DNA of 19,467 nucleotides from Bacillota bacterium (lineage in GTDB: Bacteria; Bacillota; Clostridia; Acetivibrionales; DSM-1351), in NCBI GenBank assembly GCA_023436485.1, contig JAEZIU010000016.1, forward strand, positions 1 to 19,467, given 5' to 3'. Shown here piece after piece: positions 7,664 through 14,981 of this stretch. How positions within the stretch are numbered: position 1 is the stretch's first letter; every line of letters starts with the position of its first letter. The position numbers were made by a program, and so were the translations under genes. The notes under the pieces are model-generated. The model searched no databases. It worked only from the letters and a program-made list of their open reading frames with translations, and was not told where the DNA came from.

Positions 7664-9137
7664 TTTTCATTTCCTCCCCTGTATTATTTTGATTTTTGTG
7701 TTCCATAGCCTTTCTAATTCCAAAAGTGATAAAAATTTCTTCCTTCAACTTCAGATCATTGATAATTCTATTTGAAGGAAGCAGTGATTTATCCGTTAAC
7801 TTATTAAATTCATTAACAACACATTCCACGTATTCGCTGGTATTTCCGGCATCATCCATAACCTTTGCTATCTGAAAAAGTTTATGAAAAATGTTCTGTC
7901 CCCAATCCTCCATTAATACTTGCCCTCTGGTGTACCGGTAAAGAGAAATCTTATTCTTTCTACCTGAAATAGCAATCAAATTGTGGTTTTTATCCATAAG
8001 ATCAAGCTCTTTTCTTTTTATATCTTTACTCTTTTCAAAGAGGCAATAGAGCATAAACACCTGTAAAAAATACATTTGTTCAAGACCAATTCCTGATCTT
8101 TCATAAGGATTAACATCTATAATCCGTACCTCGGCATACCCGACACCTCTTTTTTCAAGAGCATCAAGCTGACTTTCTCCTTTTTTAGCAACTTGTTTCA
8201 GACGTATAGCCGAATAAAATTCACTGTCTTTTTGCAGCACATTTTCGTTAAGCTGAATTTGTTTACCATCTTTGAACATTCCAATTTCCGAGTATTTTTT
8301 GCTTTTAGTTTTCATCAATTCTCTGATAGTTTCCAAATATTCAGATTTGCTATTGTAAGACACTGTGAATTTGCCTTGTTCACCATTCGAATAACCAAAT
8401 CGGCTTACTCGTAAGGAGGTCGCATATTTCTTATAATTGTTGATAGGATTGCAACATTCAGGACAACATTTTCTAATCGTCTTTAGTTCATTTTGAATTA
8501 TAGTATTGAATGTGCTATCCGTAGAAGGAGATGCTCCAAACAGGTATATCAACAACCACCTATATCTCAAGAAATTTCTTGCCATTGAAAAGTACGCTTT
8601 ATCAATAAATTCATACTTATCTTCTCCATTACCCCAGTATTTGTGTAAAATATCAAATAGTTCATCAGTAAAGGAAAAATTAAAATGGATACCTGAAATC
8701 GTTTGCATTTTTTTGCCATAGCGGGCTGCAAGTCCACGTCTGTATATTTCCTTCTCTCTACCTTCGGGAGTGTCATCAAATTTTGAGATTGGAATATATT
8801 TTTCTGGCGGTAATCTAGGAGGCATACTTAATGGCCATAATAATTCGTTTTTAAGTTCACAGTTAACCTTCAAAGTCAACATTTCCAGATACTTATAAAC
8901 CTCCCCAACAGAAGAAAGAGGTGGTGTTACAAGTTCAAGTTGACTTTCTGAAAAATCAGTAGTAACCTCACTGTTTTGTAATTTGTTTCCAAAGGCCACT
9001 GGGTGATTGGTTAACGCTAAATTTCCGTTTTTAGTAACTCTCTGAGCTTCTCTTTCAATACCCCATTTACCTTTTAGCAAAGTAGAGCTATCCGTTTTTT
9101 TTATAATATCCAATACCTTTTCAAATTTCCAATTCAT
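7647..9137 (-). CDS. gshA: Glutamate-cysteine ligase (gamma-glutamylcysteine synthetase)
   Basis: 496-aa protein corresponding to the N-terminal half of GshF. It shows the KWGIEREAQRV motif (24-34), TDFSESQLELVTPP (60-73), WPLSMPPRLP (101-110) and SGIHFNFSF (148-156), which are the glutamate/ATP/metal binding elements of gamma-glutamylcysteine synthetases. It forms gamma-Glu-Cys from Glu, Cys and ATP in the cytosol. ATG at 9137 with GAGAGGG seven to ten bases upstream. It follows the Cys-rich arsR by 97 bp, which contain a weak hairpin, a candidate promoter and an ArsR-like operator, so it can be expressed separately from acr3. Glutathione synthesis is uncommon in clostridia, and its location beside arsenite efflux genes suggests a supply of thiol for metalloid detoxification. 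Confidence 0.92.
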   Translation of the reverse strand: MNWKFEKVLDIIKKTDSSTLLKGKWGIEREAQRVTKNGNLALTNHPVAFGNKLQNSEVTTDFSESQLELVTPPLSSVGEVYKYLEMLTLKVNCELKNELLWPLSMPPRLPPEKYIPISKFDDTPEGREKEIYRRGLAARYGKKMQTISGIHFNFSFTDELFDILHKYWGNGEDKYEFIDKAYFSMARNFLRYRWLLIYLFGASPSTDSTFNTIIQNELKTIRKCCPECCNPINNYKKYATSLRVSRFGYSNGEQGKFTVSYNSKSEYLETIRELMKTKSKKYSEIGMFKDGKQIQLNENVLQKDSEFYSAIRLKQVAKKGESQLDALEKRGVGYAEVRIIDVNPYERSGIGLEQMYFLQVFMLYCLFEKSKDIKRKELDLMDKNHNLIAISGRKNKISLYRYTRGQVLMEDWGQNIFHKLFQIAKVMDDAGNTSEYVECVVNEFNKLTDKSLLPSNRIINDLKLKEEIFITFGIRKAMEHKNQNNTGEEMKNVERL

Positions 9138-9173
9138 AGTACCCTCTCAAATTTATTAAATATATATTCTAAT

Positions 9174-9221
9174 GTTTCATAACTATCGAACAATTATAAT
9201 AAAATTTTTTCCCGCCTCAAA
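9174..9221 (-). promoter_or_regulatory. gshA promoter with ArsR-like operator
   Basis: On the minus strand a -10 TATAAT (9198-9193) is preceded at 16 bp by TTGAGG, a modest -35. Directly downstream, where transcription should begin, lies the 18-bp element at 9174-9191 (plus-strand GTTTCATAACTATCGAAC), an imperfect palindrome. It resembles the element in front of the second arsR (9545-9562). Repression of gshA by an ArsR protein is inferred. Confidence 0.5.
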
Positions 9222-9236
9222 TATCAGGAAAAAATT
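9203..9236 (-). terminator. Weak AT-rich hairpin after second arsR
   Basis: AATTTTTTCC (9203-9212) and GGAAAAAATT (9227-9236) form a perfect 10-bp stem with a 14-base loop, overlapping the stop codon of the upstream arsR. Its GC content is low, so it may only partly end transcription before gshA. Confidence 0.35.
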
Positions 9237-9543
9237 ATTTTAAAAAGTTTTGGATTTCAAGAATTGCTTCCTTATTTATTTTACACATAAAGCTTTGACC
9301 TTTACGCGTATAAGTAATTAACCCTGCATTCTGCAATTCTTTAAAATGATGAGAAATAGTTGACCGGGACAAATTCATACAGCAACAGGCTTTTGTAAAA
9401 CATTTTTCAATGCCGTCTGTACAGGTATATTCCCCATCCGTACATTCGCCTTCCTCACACCACTCGTATAAGGCTTTAAATAAATTAAATCTTTGTTCAC
9501 ATGAAAGTGCTTTAAATATTTTTACCAAATCTAATGTTTTCAT
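9235..9543 (-). CDS. arsR: ArsR-family metalloregulator with Cys-rich insert
   Basis: 102-aa winged-helix repressor with the ArsR pattern FKALSCEQRFNLFKAL, SRSTISHHFKELQNAGLI and a short wing. It carries nine cysteines (15, 29, 34, 41, 48, 53, 54, 55, 88). Six of them lie in an extended segment (29-54) before the recognition helix, ending in a CCC run where classical ArsR has CxC. This points to As(III)/Sb(III) or another thiophilic ligand, but with a different binding geometry from the first ArsR of the cluster. The start is the ATG at 9543; the family N-terminus begins here. No Shine-Dalgarno sequence precedes it, and the promoter -10 box is only 6 bp upstream, so the mRNA may be leaderless. 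It lies 31 bp after the acr3 stop. Confidence 0.85.
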   Translation of the reverse strand: MKTLDLVKIFKALSCEQRFNLFKALYEWCEEGECTDGEYTCTDGIEKCFTKACCCMNLSRSTISHHFKELQNAGLITYTRKGQSFMCKINKEAILEIQNFLK

Positions 9544-9544
9544 A

Positions 9545-9578
9545 GTTCTATGGTAATCGAACAGTCAGTAATTGTCAA
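9545..9578 (-). promoter_or_regulatory. Promoter and operator of second arsR
   Basis: On the minus strand a perfect -35 TTGACA (9578-9573, overlapping the acr3 stop codon) is followed at 17 bp by TACCAT (9555-9550). The 18-bp near-palindrome at 9545-9562 (plus-strand GTTCTATGGTAATCGAAC; matching arms GTTC.AT / AT.GAAC) covers the -10 box, ideal for repression by the encoded ArsR. A related element precedes gshA. Confidence 0.6.
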
Positions 9579-10621
9579 TATTCTTTATTTAAAAAATACT
9601 TCTTTCTCCAGAATAAAGCTACATTAACTAACCCAATCATAACAGGCACTTCAACAAGAGGCCCTATTACCGCAGTAAATGCCTCTTTAGACTCAATTCC
9701 AAATACAGCAACAGCAACTGCTATAGCCAGTTCAAAGTTATTGCTTGCCGCAGTGAAGGCCAAAGTAGTAGATTTGTTATAGTCAATTCCTGATTTGTAG
9801 CTTATAAAGAAAGATGCTGAGAACATTATTATAAAGTAAATCAGCAGTGGTATTGCTACCCTAACAACTTCAAGCGGCAGCTGAACAATATATTGACCCT
9901 TATATATAAACATTACAATTAATGTAAAAAGTAAAGCTATAAGAGCTAAAGGACTAATTTTAGGAACAAATTTTTTAGAGTACCATTCCGTACCCTTTAG
10001 CGGCTCCAATATTAATCTGGTGAGCATCCCAAGGACAAACGGAATACCAAGATAAACAGCTACGGACAGTGCAACTTCTCCCATTGAAATATGTACTTCA
10101 TACCCTGTAAGCCCAAATACAGGCGGTAACACTGTCACAAATAAATACGCAAAAATTGAATAAAATACTACTTGGAATATAGAATTAAATGCAACTAAAG
10201 CTGCAGCATATTCGCTATCCCCGTCAGCAAGACTATTCCAAACAATAACCATTGCTATGCATCTGGCAAGACCAATTAAAATTAAACCTGTCATTAAAGC
10301 AGAATCAGATTTTAAGAATAATATTGCAAGAACAAACATCAAAATTGGTCCGATAACCCAGTTTTGAACTAATGATAAAATTAACACCTTAGGATTCTTA
10401 AAAACCTTACCCAGTTCTTTATAATTTACTTTTGCAAGTGGTGGATACATCATTATTATTAGGCCTATTGCAATAGGCAATGATGTTGTTCCAACAGACA
10501 TTTTTGACAACATATTCGCTGACCCGGGTACTGCCCATCCTAGTATTATTCCGCACCCCATAGCAAGGAATATCCATAATGTTAAAAACTTATCCAGCAA
10601 TGATAATCTTTTAGTTTTCAA
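9575..10621 (-). CDS. acr3: Arsenite efflux permease, ACR3 family
   Basis: 348-aa integral membrane protein with about ten transmembrane segments. The ACR3 signatures are present: GLARCIAMVIVWNSLADGDSE (split here as GLARCIAMV, 118-125, then VWNSLADGDSE) with the essential Cys at 121, and NNFELAIAVAVAVFG with the essential Glu at 297. It exports As(III), driven by the proton motive force. I choose the TTG at 10621 because AAAGGGGG (10637-10630) lies eight bases upstream and the protein then starts with MKTKRLSLLDKF, as in the family; an upstream ATG at 10663 would overlap arsR by 28 bp. The gene follows the first arsR by 14 bp and belongs to its operon. Confidence 0.93.
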   Translation of the reverse strand: MKTKRLSLLDKFLTLWIFLAMGCGIILGWAVPGSANMLSKMSVGTTSLPIAIGLIIMMYPPLAKVNYKELGKVFKNPKVLILSLVQNWVIGPILMFVLAILFLKSDSALMTGLILIGLARCIAMVIVWNSLADGDSEYAAALVAFNSIFQVVFYSIFAYLFVTVLPPVFGLTGYEVHISMGEVALSVAVYLGIPFVLGMLTRLILEPLKGTEWYSKKFVPKISPLALIALLFTLIVMFIYKGQYIVQLPLEVVRVAIPLLIYFIIMFSASFFISYKSGIDYNKSTTLAFTAASNNFELAIAVAVAVFGIESKEAFTAVIGPLVEVPVMIGLVNVALFWRKKYFLNKEY

Positions 10622-10635
10622 AATTAATTCCCCCT

Positions 10636-10968
10636 TTATAAAATTTGTGAGTTGTTTCCGCAAGTAGAACTATTTTTACAAATACATTCATCCGTATCCG
10701 TAATTAGATTCATAAGAAACAAAATTAGCTTATTACAATTTGTATTATCCAAAGAGTAATAGTTCCAAAGCCCTTCTCTCCTATTTTTTACCAGGCCACA
10801 TTCAATTAACACCTTCATATGGTGAGATAAAGTTGGCTGTGTAAATTCAAATTGTTCCAAAATATCACAAGCACATTGTTCACCGCATGACAAAATATCA
10901 ATAATTTTTAGCCTCCCAGGGTCAGAAAGGGCTTTAATAATTTTAGCGTTATTTTCGTATTTCTTCAT
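10636..10968 (-). CDS. arsR: Arsenic-responsive ArsR repressor, classical CxC type
   Basis: 110-aa winged-helix protein. ALSDPGRLKIIDIL is followed by EQCACDIL, where C32 and C34 (with C28 nearby) match the As(III)-binding ELCVCDL site of classical ArsR; the recognition helix is TQPTLSHHMKVLIECGLV. The tail adds several more cysteines (DECICKNSSTC) that could contribute to binding. It represses its own operon until As(III) or Sb(III) binds. ATG at 10968, with GGAGTGG about ten bases upstream. It is the first gene of the nine-gene minus-strand cluster, directly followed by acr3. Confidence 0.92.
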   Translation of the reverse strand: MKKYENNAKIIKALSDPGRLKIIDILSCGEQCACDILEQFEFTQPTLSHHMKVLIECGLVKNRREGLWNYYSLDNTNCNKLILFLMNLITDTDECICKNSSTCGNNSQIL

Positions 10969-11006
10969 CTGTTTTCCACTCCGTTACATTGATATAATTA
11001 ATATAA

Positions 11007-11035
11007 AATATATACCATTATAGATATAGTTTCAA
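11007..11035 (-). promoter_or_regulatory. Promoter of arsR-acr3
   Basis: On the minus strand TTGAAA (11035-11030) is separated by 17 bp from TATATT (11012-11007), about 40 bp before the arsR ATG. The AT-rich stretch at 10991-11003 downstream of the -10 box (ATATAATTAATAT) is close to palindromic and could be an operator, but it does not match the shared element seen before the second arsR and gshA. The 256-bp spacer to the next gene shows no other element of this operon. Confidence 0.45.
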
Positions 11036-11152
11036 TACATAATTGTATTATTAACGTTAATCCAGCAATTATATTTACAAATATCTATATAGCCATCTTA
11101 TGTATTATCACAGTCGTTTATTCAACTTCAACATTAATATAAAAAACTTTTT

Positions 11153-11180
11153 CTATATTTAGTAACCAATTAACATAATA
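11153..11180 (+). promoter_or_regulatory. Possible forespore (sigma-G-like) promoter
   Basis: CTATA (11153-11157) and CATAATA (11174-11180) are 16 bp apart and resemble a forespore sigma-factor promoter, which would suit a spore cortex-lytic enzyme. A TATAAT at 11192-11197 offers a vegetative alternative. The match is weak in such AT-rich DNA. Confidence 0.22.
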
Positions 11181-11224
11181 TTAAATATAAATATAATAGA
11201 TGATATTTTTTGAGGAAACCTATT

Positions 11225-12460
11225 ATGGCAACAGGCAGATTAAGAATTCACGTTTTTAAAGGTTATACCTATTCCCCTTTGGAAAATGCTAAGATTACTG
11301 TGATACAAAATAAGGAGACAAGCAATAGACAAACCATACAAAGTTTAGTTTCAGACTCATCAGGGGTTACTAATACTATCGAACTGGAAGCACCTCCTAT
11401 AGAATATTCGTTAACGCCTTCAGATAAACAACCCTACAGTCTTTGCAAAATAGTTGTCGATGCCGGCGGCTATAATAAACAAGTCATTTCCGGATGTCAG
11501 ATATATCCCGGAATTACTTCTATTCAACAATGCTATTTAAATTCTGCAAATGAAAGCCGACCAGACGAAGATGTTTTCGAAATTTCCTCAAATACATTAT
11601 TTGGAGAGTATCCCGCAAAAATACCCGAAACTGCAATGCCTGCCCATATTTCAAAACCCGGTGCTCACTTTGCAATACCCCTTACTGAACAAAAAATTCC
11701 CAACTCTATTATTGTACATGATGGAACAGCAACCAATCTGAATGCAACTAATTTAAAAATATTCTATAAAGAGTATTTAAAAAATGTACTTTCATCAGAA
11801 ATATACCCTACCTGGCCTATAGAAGCTATAAAAGCTAATGCATATGCAATTATATCATTCACTTTAAACAGAGTATTTACAGAATGGTATTGGGGTAAAG
11901 GGAAATTTCATATTACAAGTTCCACAGCCACTGATCATAAATATACTCGGGGAATTAACTTTTCTTCCGTAGTAGAAAGCATTGTAAATGAATTATTTTC
12001 AAGTTATATTAAAAAGCCTCAATATGAATTTCCGCTTTTAGCACAGTATACTGATGGGAAAAAAGTCCCCCACCGAAGCGGATGGATGACACAATGGGGA
12101 AGCAAACAATTGGCTGATCAGGGAAAAACGGCAGCTGAAATCATAAAATATTATTATGGTTCGGATATATCACTATTCAAATTGGATAAGATAGGCGAGT
12201 TATTACAATCCTACCCCGGTTACTCATTAAAAGTTGGTTCAAAAGGTGAGCCTGTTAAAACTATTCAAAAGTTTTTAAATAAAGTTTCAAAAAATTACCC
12301 TCTAATACCAAAATTGAATGAGGATGGTAATTTTGATAATAACACTAAAAAGGCTGTGGAAACTTTTCAAATCATATTTACTCTAACAAAAACAGGTATT
12401 GTAGACTATGCAACCTGGTATAAAATTTCGGATATTTATGTTGGACTTGTTGGAAGATAA
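11225..12460 (+). CDS. SleC-like spore cortex-lytic enzyme (SpoIID-type domain plus peptidoglycan-binding domain)
   Basis: 411-aa protein. Residues 1-105 form a carboxypeptidase-regulatory-like beta domain (RLRIHVFKG, APPIEYSLTPSDKQPYSLCKIVVDAGG). Residues ~160-315 are a SpoIID/LytB-type lytic transglycosylase domain: IYPTWPIEAIKANAYA with the candidate catalytic Glu at 200, then GWMTQWGSKQLADQGKTAAE. Residues ~335-405 are a PG_binding_1 domain (LKVGSKGEPVKTIQKFLN, DGNFDNNTKKAVETFQ). The order and length match the prepro-form of SleC from Clostridium perfringens, which degrades spore cortex during germination after proteolytic activation. No signal peptide is seen, which fits a protein made in the forespore. 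ATG at 11225, with TGAGGA eight bases upstream; an upstream in-frame TTG at 11210 overlaps that site. The two proteasome-like genes follow on the same strand after 80 bp without a clear terminator. Confidence 0.8.
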   Translation: MATGRLRIHVFKGYTYSPLENAKITVIQNKETSNRQTIQSLVSDSSGVTNTIELEAPPIEYSLTPSDKQPYSLCKIVVDAGGYNKQVISGCQIYPGITSIQQCYLNSANESRPDEDVFEISSNTLFGEYPAKIPETAMPAHISKPGAHFAIPLTEQKIPNSIIVHDGTATNLNATNLKIFYKEYLKNVLSSEIYPTWPIEAIKANAYAIISFTLNRVFTEWYWGKGKFHITSSTATDHKYTRGINFSSVVESIVNELFSSYIKKPQYEFPLLAQYTDGKKVPHRSGWMTQWGSKQLADQGKTAAEIIKYYYGSDISLFKLDKIGELLQSYPGYSLKVGSKGEPVKTIQKFLNKVSKNYPLIPKLNEDGNFDNNTKKAVETFQIIFTLTKTGIVDYATWYKISDIYVGLVGR

Positions 12461-12540
12461 TATATTAAAAACCGCAAGTTCTATTAATCGGAGGACTATC
12501 ATAATATGTAATAATATATTTTGCAATGAGGTTAATATTA

Positions 12541-13719
12541 ATGACTGCTGAGGTAGCTCTTCTTAACAGAAACGGTGTTGCGTTGGCATCAGATAGCTAT
12601 GGATTAGTTAAAATAGGTAACAAAAAAAAGTTTATATCTGTTAATAAAATCTTTTCGCTCTCCCAAAGCCATCCACTGGGGATAATGATATCTAATTTCG
12701 TTAATTTTATGAGTACTCCCTGGGAAACCATAATAAGTGTTTATAAATCATATATCGGCCAGAAGTCGTTTAACACATTGAGAGAATACACCGATAATTT
12801 TATTGGTTTTTTATCTAGTGATAAAAGATTTAGTGCACCCCTTGTGGAAAAGCTTATTATAGAAAACGCTATGGACAATTGCATACAAGAAGTAAGCAAG
12901 TCAGTGAAATTAACGAATGACTACACTAAAAACATTAGCATTGAAATAGAAAAGCAGCTACTATTTTATTCAAATCAAAAATACTTAATAGGCTTTGATG
13001 ACAACTTTACAAAGTACTTTTCGGAAATCCATGGCAAAGATTTAGAACAATACATTCAAAAGAAACCTGAAATTAATGTTGATATAAAAGCTCAACAGAA
13101 TTTAATTAGATTGTGTGCGTACACAATAAGTAAAAGTAATTTTATATATGATAATTTCGGCAGTTCAGGTGTTGTTTTTGCAGGTTATGGCGATAATGAT
13201 ATTTTCCCATCTTTAATAGGTTTTGATATTTTTGCCTCAATTGACAGAAATCTTATATATAAAACTTCAACAAGTACAACTATAGGATTTGAAAATAAAC
13301 AGGCAATCTATTCTTTCGGTGTAACTGATGTATTAGCAGCCTATATAGACGGAATAAATCCTGATTTAGAAAATATGATGTTTCAAGAAATTGAATCCGG
13401 ATTTAAGGATTTAACTAGGACAATACAAAATAAATTCCAGTTACCTGATAAAGCTCAGGGCTTCTTAAACAGTACAACTACATCAGCAATTAACAATTTT
13501 AAAAAGAATTTCTTGGATTTTCAGCAAAAAAACAGTATAGAGCCCCTCCTGATTATGGTCAACATGCTTAGCAATCAAGAATTGCTGACTTTAGCTGAGT
13601 CTTTTGTTCACTTAACTTTAACCAAGCAGAAATTCTCTACCGATGAACAGATTTCAGGCGGTAAAATACATGTTGCCTCTATTACTAAAGGTGACGGATT
13701 CTGGGAGAGGTACATATGA
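12541..13719 (+). CDS. Proteasome-beta-like predicted Ntn hydrolase, copy 1
   Basis: 392-aa protein with no confident named family. The N-terminus MTAEVALLNRNGVALASDS resembles proteasome beta / HslV subunits: removal of Met exposes Thr1, Asp falls at mature position 17 exactly as in the proteasome, and NKIFSLS places Lys35 where KKLFQID has Lys33. A segment of ~120 residues, mostly charged and helical, follows, then SSGVVFAGYG..DIFPSL, which looks like a returning core strand. A conserved tail follows (NSIEPLLIMVNML, LAESFVHLT, FSTDEQISGG). The ATG at 12541 is chosen because GAGG lies nine bases upstream and the family begins with MTAE; the ATG at 12526 precedes this site and would bury the Thr. 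The stop overlaps the next start as ATGA, so the pair is coupled. Substrate and peptidase activity are unknown. Confidence 0.8.
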   Translation: MTAEVALLNRNGVALASDSYGLVKIGNKKKFISVNKIFSLSQSHPLGIMISNFVNFMSTPWETIISVYKSYIGQKSFNTLREYTDNFIGFLSSDKRFSAPLVEKLIIENAMDNCIQEVSKSVKLTNDYTKNISIEIEKQLLFYSNQKYLIGFDDNFTKYFSEIHGKDLEQYIQKKPEINVDIKAQQNLIRLCAYTISKSNFIYDNFGSSGVVFAGYGDNDIFPSLIGFDIFASIDRNLIYKTSTSTTIGFENKQAIYSFGVTDVLAAYIDGINPDLENMMFQEIESGFKDLTRTIQNKFQLPDKAQGFLNSTTTSAINNFKKNFLDFQQKNSIEPLLIMVNMLSNQELLTLAESFVHLTLTKQKFSTDEQISGGKIHVASITKGDGFWERYI

Positions 13720-14888
13720 CTGCTGAAATAGGAATTCTTAATAGAAACGCTGTTGTATTGGCTGCAGATAGTACCTCTACTTTGACGGTTGCAGGTAAGT
13801 CAAAATTTATTAGTGTAAATAAGCTTTTTGCCCTATCAAAACATGTTGGAATGATGGTATACAATAATGCTTACTTTACAAATATGCCATGGGAATTAGT
13901 AATTAAAGTGTACACTATATTTAGTAAAAGCATAACTTTCGATACATTACAGGAATATTGTGACAGCTTTCTAAAATTCTTGATAAGCGAACCCAAAATT
14001 TATGATCCGAATTATGAAAATAAGCTTGTAGAATCAGTATTGGAGTACTGCTTAAAAGATATTGGCATTCAACAAATTGAAGAAAAGCTTTCATACTTCT
14101 CAAACCTCAAGTTTTCAGATGGCTTTGATGAAAATTTTATTAAAGCATTTATAGAAAAACACCAACTTCATTTAAAGTCATATATTAATGATATGGTTAA
14201 TGTCAGCATAGATAGTAAAACCCAGGCAAATATTATATTATTGTGTGCAAATATTATCAGCAAAAGTGACTTTCTGATTAATACAATGTCGTCATCAGGC
14301 ATAGTAATTGCAGGATATGGAAGTAAAGAAATTTTCCCCTCCCTGAACGAATACAAAATCGTCGGTATCGTCAGCGGAAAATTAATTTATCAAATCAAAA
14401 ACAGTGTCAAAATATATGAGGCAAGTAATATTCCAACGAATACTTTTTCTACAATCATGACATTTGCCCAAACAGAGATAGTAGAAACCTATACTCTTGG
14501 TATAGATACAGATATAAAAAATGCTATATTCAATGGGATAAATAGTATCTTCAATAACTTTTACGATATACTGATATCTGAATTTGATAATCCTTCGGAA
14601 CATATATTTTCAAATAAAGAAATAGATAAGATTAATGCTATTGGTTTAAAACTAAAAAAACAAATTGAGGACTCTTTTACATCGGTTCAAACAGCTAAAT
14701 ATATTGAACCTTTCAGGGATATGGCAGGTTTTCTCGGCAAAGAAGAAATGGCAGCTCTGGCTGAATCACTTGTAAATTTAACTTCTAACAGACGTAGATT
14801 TACAACCGATGAAGAAACTGTGGGCGGAGCAACTGATGTTGCAATTATCACAAATGGCGAGGGTTTTGTATGGATTAAGAAAAAATGA
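13716..14888 (+). CDS. Proteasome-beta-like predicted Ntn hydrolase, copy 2
   Basis: 390-aa paralogue of the preceding gene along its whole length, more conserved at both ends than in the middle. MTAEIGILNRNAVVLAADS gives Thr1 and Asp17 after Met removal, and SVNKLFALS gives Lys35. The later block SSSGIVIAGYGSKEIFPSL and the tail (YIEPFRDMAGFLG, LAESLVNLT, FTTDEETVGG, DVAIITNGEGF) match copy 1. GGGAGAGG five bases before the ATG lies inside copy 1, and the genes overlap by 4 bp, so a fixed ratio of the two proteins and a mixed oligomer are plausible. Neither has a signal peptide or membrane segment. Proteasome beta subunits usually have ~200-230 residues; the extra ~160 residues here could be a lid or a self-compartment. 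Catalysis is inferred, not shown. Confidence 0.8.
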   Translation: MTAEIGILNRNAVVLAADSTSTLTVAGKSKFISVNKLFALSKHVGMMVYNNAYFTNMPWELVIKVYTIFSKSITFDTLQEYCDSFLKFLISEPKIYDPNYENKLVESVLEYCLKDIGIQQIEEKLSYFSNLKFSDGFDENFIKAFIEKHQLHLKSYINDMVNVSIDSKTQANIILLCANIISKSDFLINTMSSSGIVIAGYGSKEIFPSLNEYKIVGIVSGKLIYQIKNSVKIYEASNIPTNTFSTIMTFAQTEIVETYTLGIDTDIKNAIFNGINSIFNNFYDILISEFDNPSEHIFSNKEIDKINAIGLKLKKQIEDSFTSVQTAKYIEPFRDMAGFLGKEEMAALAESLVNLTSNRRRFTTDEETVGGATDVAIITNGEGFVWIKKK

Positions 14889-14981
14889 ACGTTTTTCTGT
14901 TTTAACACTTATACTCCCGTATAAAATTGTATCAATGATTGCTTCCAAGATATTTGCAAGTGTTTCTAGCGGCTCATCTTT

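Noticed and set aside
10991..11041. Search for the shared ArsR-like element (GTT..AT....ATCGAAC) before the first arsR.
   Set aside because: Only short AT-rich partial matches are present; the first ArsR probably uses a different site, so I did not extend the motif to it.
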